Origin: Kingella denitrificans ATCC 33394
Lineage (GTDB): Bacteria; Pseudomonadota; Gammaproteobacteria; Burkholderiales; Neisseriaceae
Length of the DNA stretch: 64,000 nt
Reading direction: 5' to 3'
NCBI RefSeq assembly: GCF_000190695.1
Contig: NZ_GL870929.1
Coordinates: forward strand, 472,059 to 536,058
A model generated the notes under the pieces. That model was given only the letters and a program-made list of their open reading frames with translations, ran no database searches and was not told where the DNA came from. A program made the translations under genes and the position numbers. This document shows, in pieces, positions 17,947 through 26,376 of this stretch (its first letter is position 1; the number at the start of each line of letters is the position of its first letter).

Positions 17947-18094
17947 AGCCCTTCCTTAATGCCGATACCGAATACCGGTTCCTGTTCACACCGCACGATG
18001 GGGCGGCCGCAAAAAACCGCGTATCGCACCATCGGCAATACGCGGATTGTATCTGATTGGCTATACGGCCGCTGCAAAAAAAGCAGCCTGCACA

Positions 18095-18451
18095 TCAATC
18101 GTCGTCATGGTCGTCATCATCATAATCGTGATAATGGCCGGAACGATGGCCGCGGCGCGAAGGGCGGTGGCAATCGTCGCTGTCGCCCGTGCGGCGCACC
18201 GAAAGCACGCGGCCGGTGGTTGCCTGCACGCGCACTTCGTATTCGCCGCGGCAGTTGTCCACATCCACGTCGTAATACGCGCCGTAACGGCGGCTGTGTT
18301 CCAAATCGACATCATCGATTTTACCGCCGCCCACTTTGGCCTTGGCAATGGCCGCCGCGCGCTGCCCGCCAATGTAGCCGCCCTTCGCATGGGCAGGCAC
18401 TACGGCCACCGACAACGACAAAACCAGCGTTGCAATAATGCTTTTTCTCAT
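18095..18451 (-). CDS. Secreted PepSY-domain protein with Asp/His-rich tail
   Basis: The 118-residue product has a Sec signal peptide (ending AHA, about residue 22). A single PepSY-like domain follows (about 25-90; AAAIAKAKVGGGKIDDVDLE, then YDVDVDNCRGEYEVRVQATTGRV). The C-terminal tail is dominated by His and Asp (HRSGHYHDYDDDDHDDD), suggesting metal binding. The start at 18451 is chosen because the signal peptide begins there. PepSY proteins are usually periplasmic regulators or metal-response factors; the role here is unknown. Confidence 0.78.
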   Translation of the reverse strand: MRKSIIATLVLSLSVAVVPAHAKGGYIGGQRAAAIAKAKVGGGKIDDVDLEHSRRYGAYYDVDVDNCRGEYEVRVQATTGRVLSVRRTGDSDDCHRPSRRGHRSGHYHDYDDDDHDDD

Positions 18452-18567
18452 GGATTGACTCCGTGTTTGTGTTGGAAGGGGAATGGGGATTGTAGCTTTG
18501 CCCCGCACCAAAAACCGTTAATATTGTGTAAACAGGCGTAAGGTTTTGCCCGAAAAGCAGCCTGCAC

Positions 18568-19911
18568 CTATTCCTGCCCCGCCAAATGCGCCGCCAACGC
18601 TTCCACGGCTTCCTGCCGTTTGCGCGACTGCGGTTCGTACGACGGATTGAGCGCCGACCATTTCGGCTGCAACCGCGCCTGCTGCAACACTTTGGGCAAT
18701 GAATCCGCCTTCCACGGCAAGGCAACCTTGTCCTGCAACACCACGGAATTGGTGGCGGCATGTCCGCGCGATTTGAGCGTTTGCAGCAAATGCAGGCTGC
18801 GTGCCGCCAGCAAAGTGAGCGTGGCATTGTCAATCATCAGCGTTTCAATGCCCTGTATTTTGTCGTACAGCACCTGCCAGTTGCCCGCCAAGCCGCCCAG
18901 CACGCCGCCGATGGTCGCACCCAGTCCGAGCGATGTGCCCAGCGTGAGCGCGTCCACACCCAAGCCCAGCAATGCGCCCGTTGCCGCCGCCTTGCCCGTG
19001 CGGATGCCGTAATCTTTCAGCAGCTCGGCATCGAACGGGTTTTGGCGGAAGGCGCACAACACTTGTTGCCCTTGAATGTCCGCGTCCGAATAATAAAACC
19101 GGTACAGCGCGAAGAGTTGCTGGTGCAGGCTGCTTTCGTGCGCCGCCACGGCCGCCTGCATTTCTTCCAGCACCGCCTGCGAACGGCTTTTGTCTTCAAA
19201 CTGGCGCACGCAGGCGGCCGCGTCCACCAAAAACTGCGCCACCAACACATACGCCTGCCGTTCCAACTGCCGCCATTCCTGCTGCCGGAACGCCGTGAGC
19301 GCCGACAATGCCGGCGGCTGGCCGAGCAACGTGGCCAGCTGCTGCCACAACACCATTTCACCCGAGAAATCAAACGCCACGGTATCGAAGCGGCTGCTGA
19401 CATGCAGGCTGCGGCGCGCCAAAAGCGTCTGCCATTCGTCCATGTTCTGCCCGTGGATAAAATTAAACACCGGCATCACCGGCTTCGCGCACCACGACAA
19501 CACCATCAATTCGTCTTTATATTTGGGCAACACGTCTTCGCGCGCGTCCACCACATACAAAGCCGCATCGCTGGCCAACACCTGCCGCAGCACCTTCGCC
19601 TCCTGCGCCCATTCGTTTTGCGCGGCCGGGCTGTCCAAAAACTGTTGCAGCCGCTCAATGCCCTCGTGCTGCGGCGAAGTGTTTTCCTCCAGCCAATCCA
19701 GCACGCCGCCCGCATCTTCCAAGCCCGGCGTATCGTGCAGATACAGCCACGTTTCCACGCCGTCGCCCAAAGCAGCCTGCTCGACATGGCGCGTGGTCGC
19801 CGCCGCATTTTTCACTTCGCCGAAGCGGCTGTCGCGCAGCAACGTGCGCATTAACGAAGTTTTGCCCGTGTTGGTATGCCCCACCACCGCCAGCGATAAT
19901 GTCTGCATCAT
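18568..19911 (-). CDS. GTPase with C-terminal DUF3482 domain
   Basis: The 447-residue protein has an N-terminal GTPase domain, with P-loop GHTNTGKTS (about residues 10-18) and G3 DTPG (about 59). A long DUF3482 region follows, with a glycine-rich hydrophobic stretch (GKAAATGALLGLGVDALTLGTSLGLGA, about residues 310-335) that may touch membranes. No canonical NKxD is seen; the position has VFNFIHGQ. Members of this family are often paired with a DUF2868 membrane protein, which is not seen here. Function unknown. Two adjacent ATGs exist; the upstream one is given, and the next codon is equally possible given the position of GGAAAG. Confidence 0.82.
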   Translation of the reverse strand: MMQTLSLAVVGHTNTGKTSLMRTLLRDSRFGEVKNAAATTRHVEQAALGDGVETWLYLHDTPGLEDAGGVLDWLEENTSPQHEGIERLQQFLDSPAAQNEWAQEAKVLRQVLASDAALYVVDAREDVLPKYKDELMVLSWCAKPVMPVFNFIHGQNMDEWQTLLARRSLHVSSRFDTVAFDFSGEMVLWQQLATLLGQPPALSALTAFRQQEWRQLERQAYVLVAQFLVDAAACVRQFEDKSRSQAVLEEMQAAVAAHESSLHQQLFALYRFYYSDADIQGQQVLCAFRQNPFDAELLKDYGIRTGKAAATGALLGLGVDALTLGTSLGLGATIGGVLGGLAGNWQVLYDKIQGIETLMIDNATLTLLAARSLHLLQTLKSRGHAATNSVVLQDKVALPWKADSLPKVLQQARLQPKWSALNPSYEPQSRKRQEAVEALAAHLAGQE

Positions 19912-19947
19912 CTTTCCAAAATATCATTCATCATTATTCAAAGGTCT

Positions 19948-19972
19948 CATGGCGTTGCGCCGCCATACCCAC
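19948..19972. repeat. Short dispersed palindromic repeat, copy B
   Basis: CATGGCGTTGCGCCGCCAT followed by ACCCAC, the reverse complement of the copy at 1680-1704. It is intergenic, upstream of the DUF3482 gene. Confidence 0.55.
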
Positions 19973-20105
19973 TTGACGGCCGCCGCACGCCCTAAAAAGC
20001 AGCCTGCACCCGATTGCCTTCTTCAAAACCGCAAAATTGTAGCGAAAACAAAAAGGTTTATAAAGTGCAGGCTGCTTTTTCCCATCCGAAAGCAGCCTGC
20101 ACAAA

Positions 20106-20133
20106 CAAAAACCCCGCTGCCGAAGCAACGGGA
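20106..20133 (-). terminator. Terminator of the 4.5S RNA gene
   Basis: On the minus strand CCCGTTGC, TTCG loop, GCAGCGGGG and TTTTTG form a strong hairpin with a T run, about ten bases past the 3' end of the SRP RNA. Confidence 0.85.
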
Positions 20134-20139
20134 TTGAAT

Positions 20140-20244
20140 AAGGAGGCGAGCCGAACCCTTGGCACTGACTTTTTCCAGTGGGCTGCTGACTCCCGTCCCT
20201 GACCCGTTGCTGAAAATCACCATGCAAGGCGACCCGCCGTTGAA
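20140..20244 (-). ncRNA. ffs: Signal recognition particle 4.5S RNA
   Basis: The minus strand between 20204 and 20181 carries the conserved SRP helix 8: GGTCAGG, then stem GAC, a GGGA tetraloop, GTC, and AGCAGCC. The E. coli counterpart is GGTCAGG-UCC-GGAA-GGA-AGCAGCC. The ends pair as required: GGCGGGTC (minus 20238-20231) with GGCTCGCC (minus 20151-20144), and CCTT with AAGG inside. A TATAAT box lies about eight bases upstream of the 5' end and a strong terminator follows. The RNA binds Ffh and targets inner membrane proteins to FtsY. Exact ends are estimated. Confidence 0.92.
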
Positions 20245-20251
20245 GTGGTCC

Positions 20252-20257
20252 ATTATA
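20252..20257 (-). promoter_or_regulatory. -10 box of the 4.5S RNA promoter
   Basis: A perfect TATAAT on the minus strand sits a few bases before the predicted RNA start. The -35 region 17 bases upstream reads CTTGCT, a weak match. Confidence 0.75.
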
Positions 20258-20374
20258 GCAAGCGCCTGAAAATTAGCAAGCCTTTTATTGATTGCCCGCC
20301 GTGTTTTCCTGAAAAGCAAAACAGTTTTTTCGCGCAAAAAAGCCAAACGGCACGCCGCCGCGCAAAATTTCCCT

Positions 20375-20380
20375 TATAAT
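20375..20380 (+). promoter_or_regulatory. Likely -10 box of the cytochrome b561 gene
   Basis: A perfect TATAAT lies about 40 bases before the ATG at 20421. No clear -35 hexamer is seen. Confidence 0.5.
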
Positions 20381-20420
20381 GCGCCGCTTGAATCAAACAC
20401 ATAACCACTAAGGAACACTT

Positions 20421-20936
20421 ATGCAAGACACCCCTCAATATTACGGCACCATTTCCCGCCTGCTGCACTGGCTCATGGCCGCCGCCTTCGCCTTCATGCT
20501 GTTCACCGCCATCATGTGGAACATCAACGAAGATTATTTCAGCCTGATGGGCTACCACAAATCGGTCGGCACCATCTTGGCCGTGCTGATTGTGCTGCGC
20601 GTGGTTTGGTCTGCCATTAATGCGTCCCGCCGCCCGCTCAGCGCGCCCGTTGTCAAACTGGGGCACGCCGCCCTGTACCTGCTGATGATTGCCGTGCCCT
20701 TCATCGGCCTCATCCGCCAATACGGCGCAGCCCGCGGCCCGCTTAACGTATTCGGCATCGAAGTGATGACCGGCTCGCCCGAAAAAATCGAATGGATGGT
20801 GAACTTGGGCAACGCGGCGCACGGCAAACTGGCCTTTTTGCTGTTCTTCCTGGCGGCCGGACACATCGTCATGGCCGTTATCCACCAGCTGCGTGGCGAA
20901 AAAATCATCAACCGCATGATCGGCCCGCGCCGCTAA
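20421..20936 (+). CDS. Cytochrome b561
   Basis: The 171-residue inner membrane protein has four helices and the histidines expected for two b-type hemes: HW in RLLHWLMAAAF, H in LMGYHKSVG, H near KLGHAALYLLM, and H in AAGHIVMAVIHQ. It is a member of the bacterial b561 (YodB/CybB) family, which passes electrons between quinol and other acceptors. The length is typical (about 175 residues). AAGGAACACTT precedes the ATG. It is probably transcribed alone, from the TATAAT at 20375 to the DUS hairpin at 20956. Confidence 0.92.
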   Translation: MQDTPQYYGTISRLLHWLMAAAFAFMLFTAIMWNINEDYFSLMGYHKSVGTILAVLIVLRVVWSAINASRRPLSAPVVKLGHAALYLLMIAVPFIGLIRQYGAARGPLNVFGIEVMTGSPEKIEWMVNLGNAAHGKLAFLLFFLAAGHIVMAVIHQLRGEKIINRMIGPRR

Positions 20937-20955
20937 ACCCCGTGTCCAACACGCC

Positions 20956-21000
20956 AAAAGCAGCCTGCACTTTGGAAAACCCAGTGCAGGCTGTTTTTTT
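20956..21000 (+). terminator. DUS-pair terminator after cytochrome b561
   Basis: AAAAGCAGCCTGCAC and GTGCAGGCTGTTTTTTT form a stem followed by Ts directly after the gene. Confidence 0.75.
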
Positions 21001-21260
21001 GAAATAAAATCACAGAGGCATTTATGTTTAACTATTTTTAACAAAACACAGACTACACCAATCATAACCACTTAAAAATCGCGTAATGTCCTCCGCATTT
21101 TTTGACCGATATCAATGTTTATTTGCCCGATTCACGCTCCAATCCGATACAAACAGCCCGTCAGAAGCCGGAAAACCGAATTATGTTGCTAAATTACATA
21201 AAATATCCTGCAAATAAGACTGTTCAAAAAGTGATAAACGCGGTAAATTATTGCTTGTGT

Positions 21261-21297
21261 AGGTTAAGGGCGTTTTGGGCTTAACCTGCGCTTTTTT
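21261..21297 (+). terminator. Terminator-like hairpin in the sdhC leader (possible attenuator)
   Basis: AGGTTAAG and CTTAACCT form an eight-base stem around an eleven-base loop, followed by GCGCTTTTTT. It ends only 39 bases before the sdhC ATG and about 260 bases past the previous gene's own terminator. It is therefore likely to act within the sdh leader, or to end a small RNA transcribed ahead of sdhC. Confidence 0.55.
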
Positions 21298-21335
21298 GAG
21301 TTTTGAGTTTATTTGATTGACAAGAGGAACTGGTA

Positions 21336-21719
21336 ATGCAGACAAAAAAAAGACCTGTATATCTGGATATGCCGACCATTATCAGACACCTGCCCATTCC
21401 CGGCATCGTGTCTATCCTGCACCGCGCTTCCGGCGTGATGCTGTTCCTGCTGCTGCCTGTATTACTGTCGTTGCTGGCAGGCTCTTTAAGCAGCGGCCAG
21501 GCGTTTGCCGAATACAAAGCCTGGGCCGACAACTGGTTCATGAAGCTGATTTTAATCGGCGTATTGTGGCTGTTCATCCACCATTTGTTCGCCGGCATCC
21601 GCTTTTTGCTGATTGACGCACATATCGGCGTGGAATTGCAGCCTGCACGCAAAACCGCCAAATGGGTTCTGTACGGCGCACCTGCAACAGCATTTATCCT
21701 GGGGATTGCATTATGGTAA
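21336..21719 (+). CDS. sdhC: Succinate dehydrogenase cytochrome b556 subunit
   Basis: The 127-residue membrane anchor of complex II has three helices. The quinone/heme signature SILHRASGVML near residue 28 contains the heme-ligand-region His and the Ser/Arg of the quinone site. Another His pair (IHHLFAGIRFLLID) lies in the second helix region. AGAGGAACTGGT precedes the ATG. It overlaps sdhD by seven bases, so the two are translationally coupled. First gene of sdhCDAB-sdhE. Confidence 0.95.
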   Translation: MQTKKRPVYLDMPTIIRHLPIPGIVSILHRASGVMLFLLLPVLLSLLAGSLSSGQAFAEYKAWADNWFMKLILIGVLWLFIHHLFAGIRFLLIDAHIGVELQPARKTAKWVLYGAPATAFILGIALW

Positions 21720-22060
21720 AACGTAAACTGGCAGGCGCACATTACGGCGTGCGCGATTGGGCAATGCAACGGGCCACCGCCGTTATCATGTTGCTTTATA
21801 CTGTATTCTTTTTCTTCTTCCTGCTCGGCCTCATCGGCGCGGACGATTACACCGAATGGCAGGCATTCTTCGGCAAAGTATGGGTGAAAGTCTTTACCCA
21901 GGTTACCTTCCTTGCACTGTTTTTACACGCATGGGTCGGCGTACGCGATTTGTGGATGGACTACATCAAGCCCTTCTATCTGCGCTTATTCCTGCAATGC
22001 GCCACCGTCACTTGGCTGGTCGGCTGCACCATCTACTCATTCTTTGCTATCTGGGGCTAA
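21713..22060 (+). CDS. sdhD: Succinate dehydrogenase membrane anchor subunit
   Basis: The 115-residue second anchor subunit has three helices and the conserved HAWVGVRDLWMDYIKP near residue 75, containing the heme-ligand-region His and the quinone-site Asp/Tyr. The ATG at 21713 lies inside the end of sdhC; the longer frame has no support. With SdhC it holds heme b and ubiquinone in the inner membrane. Confidence 0.95.
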   Translation: MVKRKLAGAHYGVRDWAMQRATAVIMLLYTVFFFFFLLGLIGADDYTEWQAFFGKVWVKVFTQVTFLALFLHAWVGVRDLWMDYIKPFYLRLFLQCATVTWLVGCTIYSFFAIWG

Positions 22061-22066
22061 TCCACT

Positions 22067-23827
22067 ATGACTTATCCTATCCGTAAATTCGATGCCGTAG
22101 TCGTCGGCGCGGGCGGCGCAGGCTTGCGTGCGGCCTTGCAATTATCCAAAGCCGGCGTCAACACCGCCGTATTATCCAAAGTATTCCCCACCCGTTCGCA
22201 TACCGTAGCGGCGCAAGGCGGCATCTCCGCATCGCTGGGCAACGTGCAGGACGACAACTGGGAATGGCATATGTACGACACCGTGAAAGGTTCGGACTGG
22301 CTGGGCGACCAAGACGCCATCGAATTCATGACCAGCAACGCCGTTGAAGCCGTAGTTGAATTGGAGCACATGGGTATGCCGTTCGACCGCGTGGAAAGCG
22401 GCAAAATTTACCAACGCCCGTTCGGCGGCCACACGGCAGAACACGGCAAACGCGCCGTGGAGCGTGCCTGTGCCGTTGCCGACCGTACCGGTCACGCCAT
22501 GCTGCACACGCTTTATCAACAAAACGTCCGCGCCAACACTCAATTTTTCGTTGAATGGACTGCGTTGGATTTGATTCGCAACGAAGATGGCGACGTGGTC
22601 GGCGTTACCGCCATGGAAATGGAAACCGGCGAAGTGTACATTTTCCACGCCAAAGCCGTTTTGTTTGCCACCGGCGGCGCAGGCCGTATTTACGCCTCCT
22701 CCACCAATGCCTTTATGAACACCGGCGACGGTTTGGGCATTTGCGCGCGTGCCGGCATTCCGTTGGAAGACATGGAATTCTGGCAATTCCACCCGACCGG
22801 CGTGGCAGGCGCAGGCGTGCTGATTACCGAAGGCGTGCGCGGCGAAGGCGGCATCCTGTTGAACGCACAGGGCGAACGCTTTATGGAACGCTATGCTCCG
22901 ACCGTGAAAGATTTGGCTTCGCGCGACGTGGTTTCCCGCGCCATGGCGATGGAGATTTACGAAGGCCGCGGCTGCGGTCCGAACAAAGACCACGTTTTGC
23001 TGAAAATCGACCACATCGGCGCCGAAAAGATTATGAGCAAACTGCCGGGCATCCGCGAGATTTCCATTCAGTTTGCCGGCATCGACCCGATTAAAGACCC
23101 GATTCCCGTCGTCCCCACCACACACTACATGATGGGCGGCATCCCTACGAACTACTTGGGCGAAGTGGTTGTGCCGAAAGACGGCAATCCGGAAGCCGTC
23201 GTCAACGGTCTGTATGCCGCAGGCGAATGCGCGTGCGCTTCCGTGCACGGTGCAAACCGTTTGGGCACCAACTCCCTGCTGGACTTGGTGGTATTCGGCA
23301 AATCGGCCGGCGACAGCATGATTAAATACATTGCCGAAACCGAACTGAAACCCTTGCCGGAAAATGCGGGCGAATTCACCAAACAGCGCCTTGACCGCCT
23401 GAACAATCAAACCGGCGGCGAAAACGTCGATGCGCTGCGCGGCGAACTGCAACGCACCATCCAATCGCATGCGGGCGTATTCCGCACAGATGCCATCCTG
23501 AAAGAAGGCGTGGAAAAAGTATTGGCTTTGGTCGAACGCTCCAAAAACACCCAAATCGGCGATAAAAGCATGGTGTGGAACACCGCGCGTATCGAAGCGT
23601 TGGAATTGGACAACCTGATGGAAGTGGCGAAGGCAACCATTATTTCAGCCGAAGCGCGCAAAGAAAGCCGCGGCGCACATGCCTCGGACGACCATCCGGA
23701 CCGCGACGATGTGAATTGGATGAAACACACGCTGTTTTATTCTGCCGACAACCATCTGGAATACAAACCTGTCCACACCAAACCATTGACTGTGGATTAT
23801 ATTCCGCCGGCCAAACGCGTTTACTAA
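22067..23827 (+). CDS. sdhA: Succinate dehydrogenase flavoprotein subunit
   Basis: The 586-residue catalytic subunit oxidises succinate to fumarate. The FAD-binding Rossmann motif VVVGAGGAGLRAAL is at the N-terminus. The flavin-linking His lies in RSHTVAAQGG (about residue 45), and the substrate region HPTGVAGAGVLITEGVRGEGG is near residue 245. HGANRLGTNSLLDLVVFG is near residue 405. Length and motifs are normal. It starts six bases after sdhD. Confidence 0.97.
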   Translation: MTYPIRKFDAVVVGAGGAGLRAALQLSKAGVNTAVLSKVFPTRSHTVAAQGGISASLGNVQDDNWEWHMYDTVKGSDWLGDQDAIEFMTSNAVEAVVELEHMGMPFDRVESGKIYQRPFGGHTAEHGKRAVERACAVADRTGHAMLHTLYQQNVRANTQFFVEWTALDLIRNEDGDVVGVTAMEMETGEVYIFHAKAVLFATGGAGRIYASSTNAFMNTGDGLGICARAGIPLEDMEFWQFHPTGVAGAGVLITEGVRGEGGILLNAQGERFMERYAPTVKDLASRDVVSRAMAMEIYEGRGCGPNKDHVLLKIDHIGAEKIMSKLPGIREISIQFAGIDPIKDPIPVVPTTHYMMGGIPTNYLGEVVVPKDGNPEAVVNGLYAAGECACASVHGANRLGTNSLLDLVVFGKSAGDSMIKYIAETELKPLPENAGEFTKQRLDRLNNQTGGENVDALRGELQRTIQSHAGVFRTDAILKEGVEKVLALVERSKNTQIGDKSMVWNTARIEALELDNLMEVAKATIISAEARKESRGAHASDDHPDRDDVNWMKHTLFYSADNHLEYKPVHTKPLTVDYIPPAKRVY

Positions 23828-23896
23828 AACAAAAACACGCAGAAAGCAGCCTGCACCCATGCAGGCTGCATACACAACCATATAGGAACACCCAAC

Positions 23897-24601
23897 ATGG
23901 AAAAAATCCGCCTACAAGTGTACCGCTACAATCCCGACAAAGATGCCAAGCCGTACATGCAAGATTACGAACTGGAAATCCAGCCGTCCGATGTAAAACT
24001 GCTCGACGCCATCATGAAACTCAAAGCGCAAGACGACACGCTTTCCTTCCGCCGCTCCTGCCGCGAAGGCATTTGCGGTTCTGACGGCATGAACATCAAC
24101 GGCAAAAACGGCTTGGCCTGCCTGACCGACATCCGCAGCCTGCAACAGCCCATTGTCTTGCGCCCGCTGCCCGGCCTGCCCGTGATTCGCGATTTGATTG
24201 TCGATATGACGCAATTTTTCAAACAATACCACTCCATCAAACCCTATGTGGTGAACGACACACCCGCCCCCGAGCGCGAACGCTTGCAAACACAAGAAGA
24301 GCGCGCGGAATTGGACGGCCTGTACGAATGTATTTTGTGTGCCTGCTGCTCTACTTCCTGCCCGTCGTTCTGGTGGAATCCTGACAAATTCGTCGGCCCG
24401 TCCGGCCTGCTCAATGCCTACCGCTTCATCGCCGACAGCCGCGACACCATCACCAACGAGCGTTTGGACAACCTGAACGACCCATACCGCCTGTTCCGCT
24501 GCCACACCATCATGAACTGTGTGGACGCGTGTCCGAAACACCTGAACCCCACGCGCGCCATCGGCAAAATCAAAGAAATCATCTTGGAGCGTATGGTTTG
24601 A
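23897..24601 (+). CDS. sdhB: Succinate dehydrogenase iron-sulfur subunit
   Basis: The 234-residue subunit carries three Fe-S clusters. The 2Fe-2S site is SCREGICGSDGMNINGKNGLAC, with Asp at the third ligand position, as in E. coli SdhB. The 4Fe-4S and 3Fe-4S sites are CILCACCSTSC and CHTIMNCVDACPKHLNP. It passes electrons from SdhA to quinone. A DUS-rich gap of about 70 bases, with a weak inverted DUS at about 23844-23872, separates it from sdhA; the operon probably continues. Confidence 0.97.
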   Translation: MEKIRLQVYRYNPDKDAKPYMQDYELEIQPSDVKLLDAIMKLKAQDDTLSFRRSCREGICGSDGMNINGKNGLACLTDIRSLQQPIVLRPLPGLPVIRDLIVDMTQFFKQYHSIKPYVVNDTPAPERERLQTQEERAELDGLYECILCACCSTSCPSFWWNPDKFVGPSGLLNAYRFIADSRDTITNERLDNLNDPYRLFRCHTIMNCVDACPKHLNPTRAIGKIKEIILERMV

Positions 24602-24709
24602 TGATGTGCAGGCTGCTTTTTGCGTTTCCGAATCCAAAAAGCAGCCTGCATTCAAACAAAGAATCGCCACCATAACAAAAACAAATACCCGTTTGAATTG
24701 ACAAAAAAC

Positions 24710-24958
24710 ATGGCACAATTTGACGAAACCGCAAAACGGCGCATCCGTTTTCAGACACGCCGCGGATTGTTAGAACTCGACATCGTGTTGAGGAAATTCA
24801 TGGCAAACCATTTTGACCGGTTAAGCGATGACGAATTGGAAATCTTCACAGCGATTTTGGCTTTGGAAGACCAAGAATTTTTGGCCTTAATCAACCAGAC
24901 CGAAACCCCGCAACGTTCCGATTTCGAACCGCTGCTGGCAAAAATCCGAGCCGCATGA
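24710..24958 (+). CDS. sdhE: FAD assembly factor SdhE (YgfY family)
   Basis: The 82-residue protein matches SdhE, which helps attach FAD covalently to SdhA. The conserved RGxxE motif is present as RRGLLELDIVL (about residues 16-26), along with LALEDQEFLALI in the helical second half. The start at 24710 is chosen because MAQFDETAKRRIRFQ is the usual N-terminus; the upstream extension is DUS-encoded. The ribosome-binding site is weak. The position between sdhB and gltA is typical for the family. Confidence 0.92.
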   Translation: MAQFDETAKRRIRFQTRRGLLELDIVLRKFMANHFDRLSDDELEIFTAILALEDQEFLALINQTETPQRSDFEPLLAKIRAA

Positions 24959-25017
24959 CGCATGCGCTTCGACCGCAGTAACCACCCCATCAATCAACAA
25001 CCACCGAGGAGTAAAAC

Positions 25018-26301
25018 ATGGCTAAATCCGTCCAATTGCAAGGTGAAGGCTTTGAAACTGTCGAATTGCCCGTATTGAGCGGCACACTGGGCAATGATGT
25101 TGTCGATATTCGCGCATTTACCAAAGGCACGAATATGTTTACTTTCGATCCCGGCTTTGTTTCAACCGCCAGTTGCGAATCGAAAATCACATTTATTGAT
25201 GGCGAGAAAGGCTTGCTGTACTACCGCGGCTATCCCATTGAACAATTGGCAGAAAAAAGCGACTATCTGGAAGTATGCTACCTGCTGATTTACGGCGAGC
25301 TGCCCAATGCCGAACAGAAAAAACAATTTGTCGATACCGTGACCAAACACACTATGGTACACGAACAGCTGACATGGTTCTTCCGCGGTTTCCGCCGCGA
25401 TGCGCACCCGATGGCGATGATGGTCGGCGTAGTCGGCGCATTGTCCGCTTTCTATCAAGACAGCTTGGAAATTGCCGACCCGGAACACCGCAAAGTCGCC
25501 ATTTACCGTCTCATCTCCAAAATCCCCACCATCGCCGCCATGTGCTACCGTTACTCCAACGGCCTGCCGTTCAACTTCCCGCGCAATGATTTGAGCTATG
25601 CCGCCAACTTCATGCACATGATGTTTGCAACGCCATGCGAAAAATACGAACCCAACCCGGTTTTGGTGCGCGCGCTGGACCGCATCTTCACGCTGCATGC
25701 CGACCACGAACAAAACGCTTCCACGTCCACCGTGCGCTTGGCCGGTTCTTCCGGTGCCAACCCGTTTGCGTGTATCGCAGCCGGTATCGCCTGCCTGTGG
25801 GGCCCATCTCACGGCGGTGCGAACGAAGCCGTGCTGAAAATGCTGGACGAAATCGGCGACGTATCCAATGTGGCGGAATTTATGGAAGGCGTGAAAGCGA
25901 AGAAATACCGCCTGATGGGCTTTGGCCACCGCGTGTACAAAAACATGGACCCGCGTGCCGCCATCATGAAAACCACCTGCGACGAAGTATTGCGCGAATT
26001 GGGTTTGGAAAACGACCCGAAATTCAAGCTGGCGATGGAATTGGAAAAAATTGCATTGAACGACCCTTACTTCATCGAGAAAAAACTGTATCCAAACGTG
26101 GACTTCTATTCAGGCATCGTATTGAGTGCATTGAATATTCCGGTTTCCATGTTTACCGTGATTTTCGCACTGGCGCGCACTGTGGGCTGGATTTCCCACT
26201 GGAACGAAAGTTTGAGCGACCCGAATGCGAAAATCGGCCGTCCGCGCCAATTGTACACCGGCGCAGCACGTCGCGATTTCGTGCCCGTGGATAAACGTTA
26301 A
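25018..26301 (+). CDS. gltA: Citrate synthase (type II)
   Basis: The 427-residue enzyme condenses oxaloacetate and acetyl-CoA at the entry of the TCA cycle. Catalytic motifs are present: HADHEQNASTSTVRLAGSS, GPSHGGANEAVLKML and MGFGHRVYKNMDPRA, the last containing the His and Asp region. The N-terminal beta-domain typical of Gram-negative hexameric citrate synthase is present. CCGAGGAG precedes the ATG. It ends in a DUS-pair terminator shared with the convergent fdx gene. Confidence 0.97.
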   Translation: MAKSVQLQGEGFETVELPVLSGTLGNDVVDIRAFTKGTNMFTFDPGFVSTASCESKITFIDGEKGLLYYRGYPIEQLAEKSDYLEVCYLLIYGELPNAEQKKQFVDTVTKHTMVHEQLTWFFRGFRRDAHPMAMMVGVVGALSAFYQDSLEIADPEHRKVAIYRLISKIPTIAAMCYRYSNGLPFNFPRNDLSYAANFMHMMFATPCEKYEPNPVLVRALDRIFTLHADHEQNASTSTVRLAGSSGANPFACIAAGIACLWGPSHGGANEAVLKMLDEIGDVSNVAEFMEGVKAKKYRLMGFGHRVYKNMDPRAAIMKTTCDEVLRELGLENDPKFKLAMELEKIALNDPYFIEKKLYPNVDFYSGIVLSALNIPVSMFTVIFALARTVGWISHWNESLSDPNAKIGRPRQLYTGAARRDFVPVDKR

Positions 26302-26312
26302 TCCGCCATCAA

Positions 26313-26357
26313 CCAAAAGCAGCCTGCACGTTTCAAAATGTGCAGGCTGCTTTTTAT
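26313..26357. terminator. Bidirectional DUS-pair terminator between gltA and fdx
   Basis: AAAAGCAGCCTGCAC and GTGCAGGCTGCTTTTT form a long stem in the gap between two convergent genes. Flanking A and T runs allow it to work on both strands. Confidence 0.75.
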
Positions 26358-26376
26358 GATGAAAAATCTATATATT

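Larger units (their letters stand above)
20937..21335. other. Intergenic leader upstream of sdhC
   Basis: About 400 bases without a gene. It starts with a DUS-pair terminator. An AT-rich stretch from about 21020 to 21250 must contain the sdh promoter, though I cannot assign its boxes. It ends with a terminator-like hairpin 39 bases before sdhC, listed separately. Confidence 0.6.

Noticed and set aside
20100..20250. tmRNA or RNase P RNA instead of SRP RNA
   Set aside because: Too short for either, and the GGTCAGG...AGCAGCC helix with paired ends fits only the SRP RNA.
22172..23554. 460-aa minus-strand frame opposite sdhA
   Set aside because: It is a shadow of the well-supported SdhA reading frame.
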